Assembly (NCBI GenBank): GCA_026315105.1
Contig: CM048750.1
Span: 400,079,502-400,143,501 of the forward strand
DNA: 64,000 nt
Direction of reading: 5' to 3'
Origin: Locusta migratoria
Lineage: Eukaryota; Arthropoda; Insecta; Orthoptera; Acrididae
Below the pieces are notes generated by a model. That model was not told where the DNA came from, did not search any database, and saw only the letters and a program-made list of their open reading frames with translations. Position 1 is the first letter of the stretch. Each line of letters starts with the position of its first letter. Made by a program: the position numbers and the translations under genes. This document shows, piece by piece, positions 23,901-38,200 of the stretch.

Positions 23901-26900
23901 GTATATGTAGATAACACCTGCAACTTGGGTTGTAAGTAAGGTTTCTAGTACAGAAGTGATCAACTAGTGTGTCATGCTTGACAGGGAAATTTTGCTTCAT
24001 AAACGGTGAAAATGTAGTATGCAATAAATGTGATATATAAACTAGAAAGTGATATATGTAACAAGGTTGTCTGAAATAAAGAAAGTAGTTAGAGCAGGAG
24101 TTAAACATATATGTACATTTATAATATGCATGGATAAACTATTACAAACCCAAGATAAAGGAAACCGTAATATAATGACTCTGCATCAGAATCAAGATAG
24201 CCACAGGACTGGTCCTGGGCACACTATAGTAGCAACATCCGAATGGCTAAATTAAATCTGTGGCCACTAATTTTTGTCAATGTGTAATGCCAGTCAGTGG
24301 GAGCTTACATTACATTCGTACCGTACCATTTCGTCTGCTTTTCCTTGCCGGACAAGGTGTAAATAACTTACCCGCTCCCGAGCCGGCTGCCACGGAGCCT
24401 GGGCCCGGACCCGAAGTGCCAGGCGAGCTGTCGGAGGGGGGCGGGGGTGCCGCCTGCCGCGGGGAGTCCCTCTGGGGCGGCGCGAAGCCTCCGCGGGGGG
24501 AGTGCCGGTGCTGCTGCTGCTGGGTGGCCGTGCTGCCGCTGGCCGAGTGCTTGTGATGGTAGCCCACCCCTGTGGCAGACAGGACTGCTGTTTTGCAAAT
24601 ACACCTGCCTCGTCTCGCACGTATCGGAGTCCTTATTCTCAGAGATTGGTCTACTTCTCTAATTGAGACTTGCCACCAGTATTTAACAATAACCCAGTTT
24701 CTTAAATAGGTTAGAAGTTTTGAACGACAGTTCAAATCACACTTCTACTTAAAATAAGACCCATTTTAAAGCAAAAAAAAACTTAAGTTCAAATTGAAGA
24801 TTGTATAGTTTGCACATCTTTACGTCTTTATGGTGCGATTTCTTTTGCACGTGATTGCTTTTTGAATTTTTTTTATTACTGCACAACTAGTTTCGGCAGT
24901 CTAGCTGCCATCTTCAGATGCCACTACAAATTACAAGGAAGAGTATAACAACTACATACAAAATGTTTACAAAAGTCTTATTTGCCTAATATTATATACA
25001 AATTATTTTTCATGGGAGATAGATTGGCTGGCCAGTACTTACCTTTTTGCTGTACCGCCGATAGTCACACACAGAGAGAAAAAAGGACAAAAATCAAACA
25101 AGCTTTCAGAACAGGGTTCCTTCTTCAGGTAAGAGAGAAAGAGAGAAGGGAAGAAAAAAGGAATGGGAAAGGAAGGGAAAGGTAATTCACGACCTAGGTC
25201 ATGAAGATGGTGTTTGAGGATTGTGGAAGTCAGAGATACTGTATATTAGTACTGAACCATGCTTAGGGTTCCCATCCGTACCGATTGTTCTGGATTTTAG
25301 TATAATGTCCCGATGTCCCCAAGACTTCTCTGGGGACAGCTAAATGTCCCGGATTTTCGGCGTATATTGCGTGGTCTATTTTTGTACTAAAATAAAAGTG
25401 TGTCATAATACATCGCTTTGTTGAGCTTAAGTTTTGGTATGCTGGTACAATGTTACATTCATACAGAAAATCTTATCTTTATCGCTCTTCAAGTTTGATA
25501 TATTGTACCCACATCGATTTTTCCTGTGACTGTAAAAAAAGTTTACGAGTCGTTAGGTGCAAGAAAAATGTTCGGCTGACACAAGGCAAAGAACTTCAGC
25601 CAGAAAGTGTCACATACTTGTTTATGAAGTATGAGTTGTTCATCACACCACCACAGTTTGGTATTTTGAACACTTGTGGCAGTGGCAGTAGTTAATTGTA
25701 TTTTAGTTTTAATCGAATGTCGATTACGCGGCTACTCAGGTGCAGGATGTGTAAAGATGAGTATTTACTAATGTATCATAACGTACAAATACATTCCTTA
25801 CTAGAAATCTACCGATAATAAAACAAGTTACTTCACTCAAGAGTTGTGTGAATAGGTATACTTACTAATGTATCATAACCCACAAATACTTTTATATTAC
25901 TAGAAATCTACCGATAACAAAGAATTTACTTCACTTGTGAGATAAGTACATACAGATATTTACTAATGTATCATAACGTACAAAGACGTTTTATTACTGG
26001 AAATCTACCGATAAAAAAGGAGTTACTTTATTAATGATCAAAGTATTCATCTTAAAGTACTCTACCAGTTGCATATGCACTGTCTTAATTAGAAGACACT
26101 AATGAAATATGTTCTCCAAATTTAATAAGTAGCATGCCAATACTGATGTAATCGACATATATCGATTTCAGCCGCACATGTTCGAGTGTAAGCTTTCTTG
26201 GAAAAAGTGCCACTCAAATCCATTTGAGCCTATTCCGTCAACTTCAACAGAAAATGTGTAAAGCTTGTGTATTGCTATAATGATTTTGACCTGCCATAAA
26301 TAGTGTACTGTATTTTGTGAAACTATACCATTACTTTGCTTATGTGAGTGTTATATCCTTTTGTAATCTGGAACACTTAAAAAATTAAAGTCCTAAAGAA
26401 ACTACATACTACTTATCCTTGCTGAAGAGCCACATTCAGAGTCTGCTCCAGTCCCAGAAAGTATCCGGTGACAAGAGGGGCACTTCTGGGGTTCTTCTGT
26501 AGAAGGTTCTGAATTTGGGGGGATGTCTCAGAGTACTCCACATATTAGTGATAATTTTTAAGTGAAGATGTAACAAGCCATATTTAAACTACAGCACTCA
26601 CCACAAGCAACTACAAGTGTGTAGTTGTTTTATGTAAATGGTATGTATATAATATTAGGCAAATAATACTTTGTAAAAATTTTGTATGGAGTTGTTACAT
26701 TCTTCCTTGTATATCTTTAGTGGCATCTGAAGATGGCAGCTAGCCTGCTGAAACTACTAGTGCAATAACAAAAAAATTGCAAAAATTGATCTTGGGCATA
26801 ATTTCTCTGAAGTAAAGATTGTTGGCACATCTCACAATACCAAAAGTAAGAGGATATTTGTTAGTGGGAGGAAAGCAACAAATTGAAATTTACAGTCAGA

Positions 26901-29900
26901 ATATTGGCTGAAATATTTAAAGCATTATGATGCTCATACAGATAGAGTAAATTTTGTGGTATAGTGCGAACTGTTATTTAGTTCACTGCTCACTAACAAT
27001 GAAAAGTAAAATAAAATGTAAATCAAGAGCAGGAATAGAGAAATACCAATATGTGAGAAGTAAAAAGATACGAGCAGTACTTCAAAGTGCTCAGAAATTG
27101 TAAGATTTTTTATTTTTTGAGTCAGTTAATGTTAATACAACTACTCACACAATGTCGTTGTTGAATAACATATTCATAACAGAAGTATCTTACCACTACA
27201 CATTCTTACCAACAGTCGGTGGTGGAAGATGAGGAGGTGTAGCCCGATATTTTCTGACATTTCCACCTTCGCGGTACCCTTTGTAGTGGTACACGATGTC
27301 TATGTCAGATGGTGCAATGGAACTCGCATTCTCCAGGTCGTAGTGTTCGGGCAGGTCAGGATCGTTGGGCCCTACGGATGCTGATGTAGGTTGTGGTGCC
27401 GGTGCAGATGATGGGGCAGACATCTGCGGCGGTTGCAATGGTGGCTGCAGCGGCTTCCCCACAACTTCACGCTCAATAATATCTGGACGCTGTGCCACAA
27501 TCTCGCGTTCCTGCAAATGTGAGTAATGAAAGTCAGTGTGACATTTAACATTGCCATATTTCTTCTTAATAACTTGGATCACACAGGAAGAGTGCTGTGA
27601 ATAAAATAGTGCTTATAGATCAAAACTTTGTATTTATTTTTTAAAGTTCTCAAAATAATTTGCAGCAGTGCCATTTTATAACACTATTTCAACAAGTTTC
27701 CTACTCCAAGAAATTCTTATCAGCCCAATAACCATTACATTAATTTTACACTTTTTCTGCGGATTCTTATGGATTATTTATTTACTTCCTTTCTTGTTCA
27801 AAATCATTTATTTTCCAAAGTATGGAAAAACTAGGATGGAAGAAGAACTTTATCATTTCCTTGCCAGTGTATTAATAACATTAATCTCAAGCAATTTTAT
27901 TTGGAGTTTCCTGGCAGATTCAAGTTAGGCCTAATATTTTGCTTTTTCAATCTCGGTATAGGACACAACATTGATCTGACAGGGAGTTCCAAACCCATCT
28001 CCCAACATTCTGATCAATGCTGGCTCCCTCATCCTTATTTCTACTCACAAGATACACGTTTGACCTCAAATGATCAGAAACACGCAAAACAATTTTTAAA
28101 ATTACAATTGATCATATAAAAAAAAAAATTCCAAGCAAAACATTGCATTCTACCATAAGTTACATTGGAATAGAGAGAAACAGAGTAACGAGATATTGTA
28201 CTATATGAGAGAAATTGTCATACAATGACATCAATGAATCTTTATAATTGACAGTACCAAACTTTTCTGTTTCAAGTAATTATAATTGTGCAAAATATAC
28301 ATATCCTACACATATGCTGGAGGTTATATTAGTCCTAGAAAAGCAGATGCAGGATTTTGATGAAGTGTTTAAAATAAAGTGGAAGAGAAGAATATGCCTA
28401 CTCCTTGAAAAGCCACTTTTTACATTGATAATCTGTTCTGGACTCAACCAATCCAATACCAAATGTTAAACTAATTACATTTTCAAACTATGGTATGGGT
28501 ATGTCAGTGTCATAACCTGATTTTCTCTAAGCATAATGCAACATAGGCTTAGACTCTGGTGCGAAATATTGACTGTAAATCCAAGATTAGAAAATATTTT
28601 GTTTTTGTTTTCTTTAGATAAAACATTTTTAGTTAATCTAAAGGCCATAAATTGAACTAAATACTCAGATATTACAAGCAACTTAAACTGGAAAGAACAC
28701 ACAGAAAATGTCACGGAGGAGATGAACAGAGGGCTGCGTAATCAGGTAATGTCCTTCAAGCATGATGGCACACAAACCATTTTTTCTTGTTAATGTCCAT
28801 TATCACCCTCAGTGCGGAGGTGCTTAACCGAATCGGGGAGAAAAGGAGTTTCTGACATATTCTGACTAAGAAAAGGGATAGATTGGTTGGACACATTCTG
28901 AGACATCAAGGAATTGTCAACTTAGCGTGTGGGGTAAAAATCGTAGAGGGAGACTGAGGGATGAATATAATAAGCAGATTCAAAAGGATGTAGGTTGTCG
29001 AACGTATTCTTAGCTGAAGGGACTTGCACAGCACAGGGTAGCATGGAGAGCTGCATCAAACGGATTGAAGACCACAACAACAACAATATTTGATTACTGA
29101 TGGAAACTCTTCACTGAGGAGCTAAAATATTCTTAAAAATAGACATTCTGCCTGGCGAGTACTTAGTTTAGTTCTGCATCATTGACAGTCACACAAAGAA
29201 ACAAAAAAGGAGACAAGCTTTCAGAACTGTGTTCCTTCATCAGGTAGGAAAGGAGGGAATGCTGGGTGGTAGATGGTGGATGGGGGTTAAGTAAGAGGTT
29301 TTTAATTAAGGGGGAAAGATATAGAGAAAACCACACACACACACACACACACACACACGAGAGGAAGGCCAGGAAGGGGCTGAGAAACGAGTAATGAATA
29401 AGTGGGTATGTATGTGGTGCACAGAGGTCCCCGAGCCATTGAAGCCATTCTTCCTATTTTCGTAGGCTGCATTACCTTTCCCAGTTCCCCTCCTTCCCGA
29501 CCTAATCCTTACCTGCTCGTTCCCCTCTCTAGGTCTTTCCCTTTAAGGCAGCCCAGCTATATCTATGGCTCTGGTTAAGGTCATCGTCATTTTGCTCTGT
29601 TTGCCATTCCCCCTATTTTTGGCCCAGTTTGGTCCCCCTAGAGGTTTGACTCTCATAACTAAATTCCAGTTAGTGTGAGCCACTTGGGGAAGAACTTCCT
29701 AGCCCCTACAGCATGGATTCCCATCCGTTCCTTTCCCCCTCCCTTGCAGCCTCTTACCCACACTAGGTCCGCAGCATGTGTAGCTAGTTTCTGTGGGAGG
29801 GGGGGGGGAGTGCTGTTATGTACCCTTCTGGCTGAGCCCCCTGACAAGACACTGATGATACCTGAGCTGTAACCTCCCCATGCAGAACAAGGAATCGATG

Positions 29901-32211
29901 CCCGTCCTTCCTGGTGCATCAGGACTCCCAGTAATGGTCATTGTGCTAGGTGGCCTTTGATGTGGCTGGGTGGCACCCATGGGGAGATCCCTGACCAGAG
30001 AGGGTGGTACCAGTGCGAATGTTTCGCACGATTAAAAGTGTGAAACTACAAAACGGTCATGCTGTGGCCATCTCTGAAGGCTGGAATGCTACTTTAAATG
30101 CTGTCTCCTATGGGAAGAGGACCTTCCCCTCTCTCTCTACCCCCTGGCTCGTCGGCTCGGGAGAAACCCTTTCCCCTCTACTCGGTCTGTGGAAACGTAA
30201 AAAAACATCAGAGATAAGTTTGGGGAAGTTGAATCGATGAGCGAGACGAGTTTTGTTTCCTTGTTCGTTAAAATAGCCTCTGCTGCCCAATCTACAGCTC
30301 TGGGTGTCTGCTACCATCTCGGTGATGTCCCGTTGTCCACAACCCATCACCAGTAACTAAAAGTGGTTCAGGGCATTATTTTCCATCGTGACCTACTCCT
30401 CCAAACTGACGAGGAACTCTGGGCCAATCTTAAACAGCGAGGTGTTCATTTTGTTCGCCGTGTGCAGAGGCCCTCGAGGACAATTGTGTCGACACCTGTG
30501 CCTATATCTCGACGTTTGAGGAGGATACTCTCCCAGAGAAGGTGAAGGTCTCAATTTATAGATACTGTGAAACCGTACATCCCACCTCCCGTTCAATGTT
30601 TCCAGTGTATGCGGTTTGGGCACGTGTCTTCCGCAGTACAGCAGTCCCTCTATGTTGTGAACGTGGACACCCACTTCATAACTGGCGCCCCTGTGTTCCA
30701 CCACCTGTGTGTTTCAATTGCCAGGCACATCATTCTTCATGCTCACCGGACTGCCAGTGTACCAAAGGGAGAAGAAAACACAGCAATACAAGTCATCAGG
30801 CCCGTCGAAAATGTGAACCGTTTAGTTTGGTGGCTATGCTATCGACTTTTGCCTCTGTTATATCTTGTACTCCTTCCCCTTCCTCCTTATCCCACTCCCA
30901 CCTCCCTCTCCTGTAGCACCCTTGTCTCTCCCTGTGTGCCTCCCACCTCCCTCTCCTTTCCAGTCAGAGAAGTGCTTCCCTTTCTCTGCCACCTCTCAGG
31001 GTCGCTCCTCCCCCACATTGTGATTGTGGAACGCTACAATCTGTGGCTTATTTTTAGTTGAATGTCCACTCCTCTTGACTCATCATTAATGGATGTGAAC
31101 TTAATGAAATGGAGCTTATATAGCTGTAGAGATGTGCATAGCAGAATTCCGTATTTTATGTTAGTTTTAGTTCTGGCAGTGTGTCCTTAGCTGGACCACA
31201 TCTTTGATTGCATCCCATTCAGAGCTAAAGGGACTGATGAACTAGCTGTTTGGTATCTTCCTCCAATCAACCAACTAACCAGAAATTAAAATACAAAAAA
31301 TATGAGCATCTGCTGAATGTGGGAAAATAAACACAACACAGCAATAACACTGTAGACAAAGTACAATATTATGTCACAACAGTCAACTTCAGAGGGGCTG
31401 TAAACATGCTTGCGGACAGACAACATGTTACAGGTCGTGCCCCCATAGAAATCTGCACAGTTTGTATATCATGTGTCTGCTTTCACAGACTGTCCTGCCT
31501 TTTATGGGATAGGATATGTACGTGACAGGACTGGAGTAGGTGGTGGTGGGATAGTGGATAGGATAGATTTTGCATCTAGGTCTATTGCAGGGATACGAGC
31601 CACAGGGCAAGTTGTCAGGAGCAGGTTTGGACAAGGATATTATAACAGGTGCCAAAAAGAAATGAGCCAGAGTCTGGTATGCACAAACCGGTGACAGGAG
31701 GGTCATACGGTGGCATGTTGTAAGGAGGTGTGCTGCCAACCTGAGCATGGAAGTTCACAGCCTGTCATGAGACAATAGAAAGCTAGCAGCAGTACACATA
31801 AATCGTTCGATGCTGCCAGTCGCATTGCAAACACTGACACAGAGGCATCAAATGAAGAGCAAAGAGGTGGTGTTCGTTTTCTGACAGCAGAAGGACTTAG
31901 GGGGTACAGAAGAGTCGTCAACAAATGTCTCAACTGTATGGCAAACACTCCGTGTCTCTTACAAGTATTTCCTGGCGAGTATTTTGGTGCCTATTACGTA
32001 CATATATCACAAATAAACTACAAAAATGCAAGGGTGATCCAATAATCATATTTTACCATTTAAAATATTATTTCCCACATTTTACATCACTTCACTGAAG
32101 TCGCTTCAAAAGAGTAAAAGCAGGATTCTACTGTATTTAGTAATTGCTAAGCATTGCCGGGTTTTCTAATCACAATATAAAATATGACCGATTTTGTGAA
32201 ACGTGACGTGT

Positions 32212-32263
<52 letters not shown>

Positions 32264-35200
32264 TAAACAAACTCACAAGCAAGCAAGCACCCACATGTGA
32301 CGATGAGTGCTTTCCGCTACACAAATAAAACCTAAAATTTCATAATCACGTGTTTGAAAGATTAATAGCTACTATCAGTATGTGAGGTAAAAGCTACACA
32401 GACAAGATGATTCTGTGTTCAGTACTTATCAATTCTGAGGCCAGTAAATTGATGGTTTCATCTTTGCTGCCCTTTGCCCCTCAAATACTGTTCCATGCAA
32501 ACCTTTCTTTCACAAATCGTCAATATCACCTACTTCTTTCGTATGACTGCATCGTTTCCTTACAGTAATCCACCAACCCCCCCCCTCCCGAATCTCCCGG
32601 TTCTTTCGTGAGTACGTGCATGGGAAGCAAAGGGCCACGAGCTAATGCAGTCTTCCTTCCTTCTTTACTTCCTGGACTGCATTTCCTTTCCCCCTCCCCT
32701 CCTTTCCTATCCTCACTCCTTCCCCTTCTCATCGGAGGACTGATAACCTTAGCAATTTAGTCTCCCTACCCCAACCAAACTACCCAACCCCAACAGTAAT
32801 CTCTAGTGATTACTAGACTGCGGATCTTAAGGTTAAAACCTATTCCTAGTTATAAATAAACTTGTAAATAGGCATTTCATGACTAATTAAAACTGACACA
32901 GCTAATTTTATAGCACCTAAAACAGCTTATTTTGACATTAATGCATGTTTTTTGCATATTTCAACTGAAAACTCCTAAAGGCATATATTTCTTCTATTTT
33001 AAAAACTATTTGCTTTGAAAAATCACAGGTAGAAGCACTGAAGTCAACTTACACGGACGCACTGCAAAGAACCCGATAAGGTATTGCGGTATCTTTGCAT
33101 ATGGATTTCTGTGGATGAATCCACAGCACATCCTTGAACTGATTGTTGGCAATTTAGACCCAGATGCAGCATCCAGGGCTTATTTGATTTGTTAAAAGCA
33201 AAGCCCAAACACTAAAGAGAAAATAATCAAACACTTTGTCAACACTGTGTTGAAGGTGCTATTTTAAAATGGCGTAGATGAAAATAAAGGTGCAACACAA
33301 TTATTCTAAGATCCCTCAGTTCAGTCGGAGTTCACTTTCATTAGAGCCAATTATACATTTATTGTGACAGTTATTTCCGAATTATAATTCTGAGGTAGAC
33401 CTATCTACGAGAATACTCCTTTTCTGGAGAAATTGGAAAAGAAAATTAATGAAGCACAGGCAATGTGGGAGAAAAAGAACAGAAAAATATTCAGCAGATG
33501 TTCCAGAAGAACACCAGCCTGAAGGGCCTTTCCAAAAAATACAGGTCCACTAAATGCTGCATTCTTGTCTAAGATAAATGAAAGTGAAGTGCACCCTTGG
33601 CAGATACATTGATATACAATGTTCATTCATGGCATATAAATAAATACTACAAGCACTGTGGCTTTTCTCTGAAAAACCTCCAAAAGTTTTCATTCACCGT
33701 GAACCAAATAGGTTCTGAATGTTTGAAATCATTGGTTTATCCAGCATTTGTTAAATTGTATAGACCTATTACATGTATTTCAACACTGGCTTCTGATCTA
33801 CATTGTATTTTTATCTCCAAAAAGTATAAAGGTTTGTTGTCAGTTTGATCATTAATATGTGATTTTTTTCTTATTATATGTGAATAAAAATTTGATAATG
33901 GAAAGTCCAAGCTGGAATTAACAATATATTAATAGGACAAATTACGACTCACTGCAAAGACGTGACGATGAGCCATGACATGCACGTAAAAAAGGCACAC
34001 ACATACAACACTTTCAGCTATCGGCCATGGCCTTCTTCAGAAATAGGAACATTCATGCAATCACACAACACAGTCACACAACCATCACCTCTGGCTGCCG
34101 TACTTTGAATGGTGGCGGCCAGAGATGACGGTTGTGTGACTGTGTGATTGCGTGAATGTTCCTATTTTCTGAAAGTATTGTATGTGAGTATCTTTTTTAT
34201 GTGACTGTCGTGGCTCGTTGTCACATCTTTGCAGTGAGTAGTAAACTGTCCTATTAATGTATTATCGTATAAAAATTATCTCATAAGTCAACAATATGTA
34301 TTTTACTTTATTTCGTCTGAAGAGTTCTTTTCAGTTCCTATTTTAGAGTTTATTCGGCCTAGATGAGATCATGAAAGTGCCTACTTTAGTCACCTAAAAT
34401 GCTCTTTTTCTGAACTAATAGTCCCCCATCTACTTATCATTGCTTCCCTGGCAATTTAAAAGAAGCTGACTCACTCTCCTGTGGCAGATGCTCTTGCTTC
34501 ACCGGATATCCTCAGTGTCGCAGTCCCACACTGCGTGCCTTAGCCACCCTCACTTGGCTGCTGGGAACGTTGGGGCACGTACCACGTGGTGGCGAGTTGT
34601 CTGGTTATGCCTCCCTTCTTAAGCAGTCAAACACTTGGAACACAACAGATCTGGCTCGCTTATGTAAAACCTGCTGCTTTTCTGATCTATCAGCCTTAAC
34701 TAACGCTGTAAATGGCCTTCAACATCCCCCTCTTGTAACCCAGTAACACCCAAGACTGGAGCAATTAAGCCACATTCTCAGCCAGGATTTGGATTACTTT
34801 TCATTCTGCCCTGAAATGAGACATAGCTATCATCTATATTCCTCACTCCTACAGCAGTACTCTGCCACCCACCTAACTTGTGTAATATCCTTGTTCATTC
34901 CTTACTTACCTAGTACATGAAACTTTCTATTGTTTTCAACTCCCCACCTTCCCTAGTGTCAAATTTACACAAGTCATACTTCTTTGCATTAAAGATTGCA
35001 CCATATTATTGCCCAATTTCTTCTGTTCTACATTTCACTGTTCTCACATTTCATCGGCTTTGCAGCTGTAAATATTTCTGTAACTTTCCTCTCCAATGTC
35101 TGTTGCCACTTGTGATTGTATCATCCATTACCACAATAATAAGCAACAGAAATGGGGTACAAATGTTCATAAATTGTTATCTATTGTGTGTTTTTCAATG

Positions 35201-38200
35201 TTTTACAAGTACTAGCAGAACTTTATTATTGTTTTACATGATAGCTTTCATATTAAATCAATGGTTGTGAGCAGTATCTTGTTGGGACATTTGTTTCAAC
35301 TTGGTCTTAGTGTATCTGCCTAAGGACTGCTTCAACATTTTCACCCCCCACACCTTTTTCCCACCTCACATTAACCAGTTTGCTCACTTTTGCTGAATTC
35401 CAAAGCTGGGAACTCTCCCTACAATACATCCTATGCTCCCACAATCCCAGAGGCCTAAACCTTCGCTAGTTCCTGTCCCCACTATCCTCCCCTCCCCTGC
35501 CCAATTCTAGCCTCCGCTCTGCCATGCACTACATTCTCTCCGTTTCCCTTCCTCCATCTCTGTCAGACAGCACTGGCGTATTCCCCCACCTGTGCCCTGC
35601 ATTCTTCCCCTGTCCTCTCCATGCTGCCTCCTACCCCCACCACTGGTTGCTGCGCTTGCAGCGGACAGTCCAGCAGCCTGGTCACAGTGCCTGAAGACTG
35701 TGTGTGTGTGTGTGTGTGTTTTAAACTTCACGTACTGACTTTTTCAATGACCACAGAGTCATACTCCTCAACAGAACAGTAAACCATATTATTATTATTA
35801 TTATTTTATTATTATTATTATTAGAGACAGAGAGAGAGAATGTGTTTATGTTTCTGAAAAAGGGCGTATTGACCTAAAGGTAATACAAATAATCTTTCAT
35901 GTGTGCCTTTTTGCAGATCATCAAGATGTTTCTCTGGTGAAAAGCATCCTATCGTTTCAAAAATATTATGACAAGTACGATGTAATGTTTAGATACAATA
36001 ACTAAAGATAGAGGTAAATGCGATGTTTAATTTGTATGTACAGTACTATATTCTAAAAATTAAAAGTGAAGTTATTTGAACCACTTGGTGTTGCTAACAC
36101 ACAAGGCAAAAACCAGCAGTTAGCTTATATACATTTAATCAAACATGCCACAAGCACAGTCTTAACATTTAGGTAACCTAATGACATCTTCTACACTAGT
36201 AGGTGAAAAACGGATACTAGACTATCAGTTAACCCATTAAATCAACAAAAATTGTGATTAATAAACAAAGCTTGTCATTTGTTTGAAGCAGCGAACAATG
36301 CGTCATAAATGACATTGAACAAATAAACAAGGAAAAAAATTTTTTAAATAAAAAAGGGAAGTGAATCTTCTTAACAGACACTGTAGTTTTAAGACTCACC
36401 TTGTATTTCTTGGCAATAAGTTCAGGTCCGACGAGGTGATGTGGCCGAAGCACTTCACCCGTTTCACCAAGAAAGGCAGCGGTCTCCGCTGCAGAGAGTC
36501 CCCGTCCTCCGAGCACACCGCACCCGCCGCCACTGCCGTCATTACTCCCTCCTCCGGGTCCTCCGCCACCCGATACTAAAGTCGTACCACCGTTCTGCTT
36601 GCCCACTATGCCTCCACCACTCATACTGCCCCCTTTCTCCTTTTTTTGACGACGAAGTCGAAACACGATAAAGCTTACGAGAATAGCGACGAGCAGCACG
36701 ACAAAGAAGACAATTACGAGCGTGATACCGATGCTGAGTGGGTCGGGAGTGGCAGTCGTGGCGAGGCCGGCAGGTCCGGTGCAGCCGGGTGTGACAGTGC
36801 CGTGCCACACGATGTCGGGCAGGATACTCCCCGAACCGTTGAATGGCTGCAGCTCGTCATTGACGGTGAAGTTGGCAAAGCAACCCTCAAAATCTGTGGA
36901 GCAGGAGGAAAAATTTATTTAGATGAACTCATGCTTGCACTTAGGAAAGATTCAAAGTGTTTCAAAACAATGAACAGTCCCAGCTGTATTATTAACAATA
37001 TTATGCAAAGAAAAAAGACAGTCACAAGTCGGTCACTGAGGATGCAGTCAGGAGTCATATTTGCAAAAGTTGTCAATGAATGATCTTTTTCTGAGTGACG
37101 TTTTGGTGAAAAGCTGAGTCACGTCTTTTCATTGTGTGTGTAAGTGGCTCAATCTGTCATCTTTACGACGATTAGAAATTTATCCCATTCATAATATTCA
37201 ACGACTCTGATATTTTCATAAAAGTGTCCTCCGACTACATTACAACACTGAATACTGTAGCTGTTCTAATAACAAAGCAGCTTCATTTAAAGTATGGTGC
37301 CGTGTACACACAGGCGACCTTCACAGACACACAACCATCCAATTTGGATTGTAATTGTATGACTCTGTGTATCTGACTAATGTTACGATTAATTATGAAC
37401 TACTGTGAATTGAAATTAAAAAACATAAAATATAAGTATACGATTAAGATTTTCAGTAAATATCAAATAAATTTCATATTAGAGAAACGTGGTCAAGAAC
37501 TATATCTAATCTAATTTTGACTAAAGAAGTGGGTCACGCAACCAAGATTAGAAGAAGACTGCAGCCGAGGTTCGGTGGTCATTTGTCGCCGGAATCCGGA
37601 GAGTGAGGTGGGAGTGCTCACCCTCAGCCCGATGTCAGAAGAAAGGACTGACACGGGCTCGGTCTGGTGAGAGCGAGTGGTGTTCGAGCGACACGTAGTG
37701 AACATTCCACGACTTTTAGAGATAAAGGTTTCTCCCCTTATGTATTCGCTGTTGACATTACAAGTGCCACGGGCAGAATATAGAACTAAACTTTGTTTAT
37801 GGCCAGATGGGGCCGAAAGCATCAGACAACAGTCGCCAGTACACAATTGATACACTCGGCTGTCTCGGTATTGTACAGTCGTGTTACTGTCGTAGTGTGG
37901 CCGGGTAATATTAACGTCTGCTGAATCAGATAGGAATAGAGGAAATACACGGACTCAAAGACTGTGCTCAGAAGGAAAAGTGGCATGTTGTTCAGTTTCT
38001 GTCATAATTATTGAATTAGTTTTTTTCAAATGTTTAATTGTTTGTATAGCTTATGGGACTTAACTATGGGGTCATCAGTCCCTAGACACCATTAGTTGAC
38101 AGTAATGTGCGTAAATATACGAAATCAAAATATTGAAACATCTACCATTACAGGGCACTGAAATAAATTCGACTACAAAGTTGAAAATTTGTACTGGAGT

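Noticed and set aside
25760..26040. CRISPR array
   Set aside because: The repeats are about 97 bp, directly adjacent and diverged, without spacers, in an insect genome.
37511..37855. 114-codon minus frame as an ft exon
   Set aside because: The laminin G 2 exon at 40,091 joins directly and in phase to the exon at 36,893, with the protein fold continuous across the junction.
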